From: Mycobacterium sp.
GTDB taxonomy: Bacteria; Actinomycetota; Actinomycetes; Mycobacteriales; Mycobacteriaceae
Assembly (NCBI GenBank): GCA_025965895.1
Contig: JAOPWC010000005.1
Location: 1 to 64,000, forward strand
Direction of reading: 5' to 3'
Length of the DNA: 64,000 nt
The position numbers and the translations under genes were made by a program. Of the stretch, positions 63,291 to 64,000 are shown in pieces; within the stretch, counting starts at the first letter, position 1, and every line of letters begins with the position of its first letter. The notes under the pieces were generated by a model. The model saw nothing but the letters and a program-made list of their open reading frames with translations, did not search any database and had not been told where the DNA came from.

Positions 63291-64000
63291 TCAGGCTTCA
63301 AGCGCGCCCTCGGCCTCCAACAGGACCCGGCGCAGGCTGTCGACGGTGTCGGCGTGTGGCTGTGCCCACATGCCGCGGCCGATCGCCTCCAGCAGTCGCT
63401 CGGCCATGCCGTGCAGCGCCCATGGGTTGGAGTCGGACATGAACTTGCGGTTGACGTCGTCGAACACGTACTGCTCGGTGAGTTGCTCGTACATCCAGTC
63501 AGCCATCACTTTGGCGGTGGCGTCGTAGCCGAACAGATAGTCCACCGTGGCCGCCATCTCGAACGCGCCCTTGTAGCCGTGCCTGCGCATCGCCGCCATC
63601 CAGCGCGGGTTGACCACCCGCGCACGGAACACCCGTGACGTCTCTTCTGACAGGCTGCGCGTGCGCACCGCATCAGGGCGGGTGTTGTCGCCGATATAGG
63701 CGGCCGGATCGCGGCCGGTGAGCGCCCGAACGGTGGCCACCATGCCGCCGTGGTATTGGAAGTAGTCATCCGAGTCGGCGATGTCGTGTTCCCGGCTGTC
63801 GGTGTTCTTGGCCGCCACCGCGATTCTCCGGTACTGGCGGTTCATGTCATCGGTGGCCGGCCGGCCGTTCATGTCGCGGCCATAGGCGAAACCGCCCCAC
63901 GCGGTGTAGACCTGTGCCAGGTCGGCATCGTCACGCCAATTGCGGCTGTCGATCAGCTGCAGCAGCCCGGCCCCGTACGTACCCGGCTTGGACCCGAATA
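63291..64000 (-). CDS. cobN: cobaltochelatase subunit CobN, C-terminal part
   Basis: The last 236 codons of a very large protein whose start is beyond the right edge. FGSKPGTYGAGLLQLIDSRNWRDDADLAQVYTAWGGFAYG, HGGMVATVRALTGRDPAAYIGDNTRPDAVRTRSLSEETSRVFRARVVNPRWM and MRRHGYKGAFEMAATVDYLFGYDATAKVMADWMYEQLTEQYVFD are unmistakable CobN. CobN binds hydrogenobyrinic acid diamide in the aerobic cobalt-chelation step of vitamin B12 synthesis. The C-terminus is complete, ending EGALEA. Confidence 0.97.
   Translation of the reverse strand, partial: FGSKPGTYGAGLLQLIDSRNWRDDADLAQVYTAWGGFAYGRDMNGRPATDDMNRQYRRIAVAAKNTDSREHDIADSDDYFQYHGGMVATVRALTGRDPAAYIGDNTRPDAVRTRSLSEETSRVFRARVVNPRWMAAMRRHGYKGAFEMAATVDYLFGYDATAKVMADWMYEQLTEQYVFDDVNRKFMSDSNPWALHGMAERLLEAIGRGMWAQPHADTVDSLRRVLLEAEGALEA

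Noticed and set aside
1..64000. tRNA, rRNA, insertion sequences, prophage or integrase genes
   Set aside because: I looked for transposase or integrase motifs, terminal repeats and tRNA-like cloverleaves and found none that I could support.

Overview
The window is high-GC actinobacterial DNA from the chromosome of a Mycobacterium or close relative. The evidence is a set of mycobacterial hallmark genes: an IniB N-terminal domain protein, a near-copy of the mycobacterial cAMP receptor protein, a TIGR00027-type methyltransferase, an LCP protein, RbpA, Ppm1, Lnt, FxsA, LipT, LppI and CobN. From memory, the order lipT - lppI - (Rv2049c-like) - rbpA - ppm1/lnt - amidohydrolase - fxsA - PPOX proteins - cobN follows the M. 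tuberculosis Rv2045c-Rv2062c segment. Here the mannosyltransferase and lnt are separate overlapping genes (a single fused gene in M. tuberculosis). A four-gene sulfonate module (ssuCBA-ssuD) lies between lppI and the Rv2049c-like gene, where M. tuberculosis has pks12. I saw no tRNA, rRNA, IS element, prophage or CRISPR array.

Layout. 1-17 kb: the 5' part of an iniB-like gene with a glycine-rich repeat tract; a divergent SDR/TetR pair; an orphan PAS-GAF histidine kinase; a methyltransferase; a Crp paralogue with an N-terminal extension; an acyl-ACP thioesterase interrupted by an amber codon; an alpha/beta hydrolase; a frameshifted nitroreductase; a heterodimeric ABC exporter; a MarR/oxidoreductase pair; a decayed DoxX gene; an SDR and a DUF2182 protein. 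17-27 kb: an ECF sigma factor with a SnoaL-like tail, an EamA-like transporter, an LCP protein, a hypothetical helical protein, an epimerase-like reductase, a histidine-rich metal binder, two paralogous small exported proteins, a COG4705 membrane protein and a frameshifted TetR gene divergent from a DUF2867 gene.

27-36.2 kb holds the most coherent candidate for an undescribed system. A TetR regulator is divergent from a run of genes encoding a fused two-domain peptide-type ABC ATPase, two permeases, an isochorismatase-fold hydrolase, a lipoprotein solute receptor, a lactonase-like metallo-beta-lactamase-fold enzyme and an isopenicillin-N-synthase-type 2OG-Fe(II) oxygenase. Two operator-like dyads with the same half-sites and spacing (CTGTC-N4-GACAG) lie 95 bp apart between the regulator and the transporter. 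I infer uptake and stepwise breakdown of a small amide- or lactone-containing compound; the substrate is unknown.

36-43 kb is a decay zone with remnants of an alpha/beta hydrolase, a TetR protein, a maleylpyruvate-isomerase-like protein, a dihydrofolate-reductase-like protein, a DUF6328 protein and another frameshifted gene. These lie between intact genes for an ArsR-SRPBCC fusion, an NCS1 permease, a DUF6400-like protein and a DoxX protein with an 11-residue repeat tail. 43-52 kb is ordinary metabolism and transport: gntP/gntK, an SCO6745-family protein, a Tudor-type protein, a ClC channel, a DUF7064-like protein, an FMN-dependent hydroxy-acid oxidase and LipT. 52-64 kb contains lppI, the ssu operon and the conserved rbpA-cobN block, ending inside cobN at the right edge.
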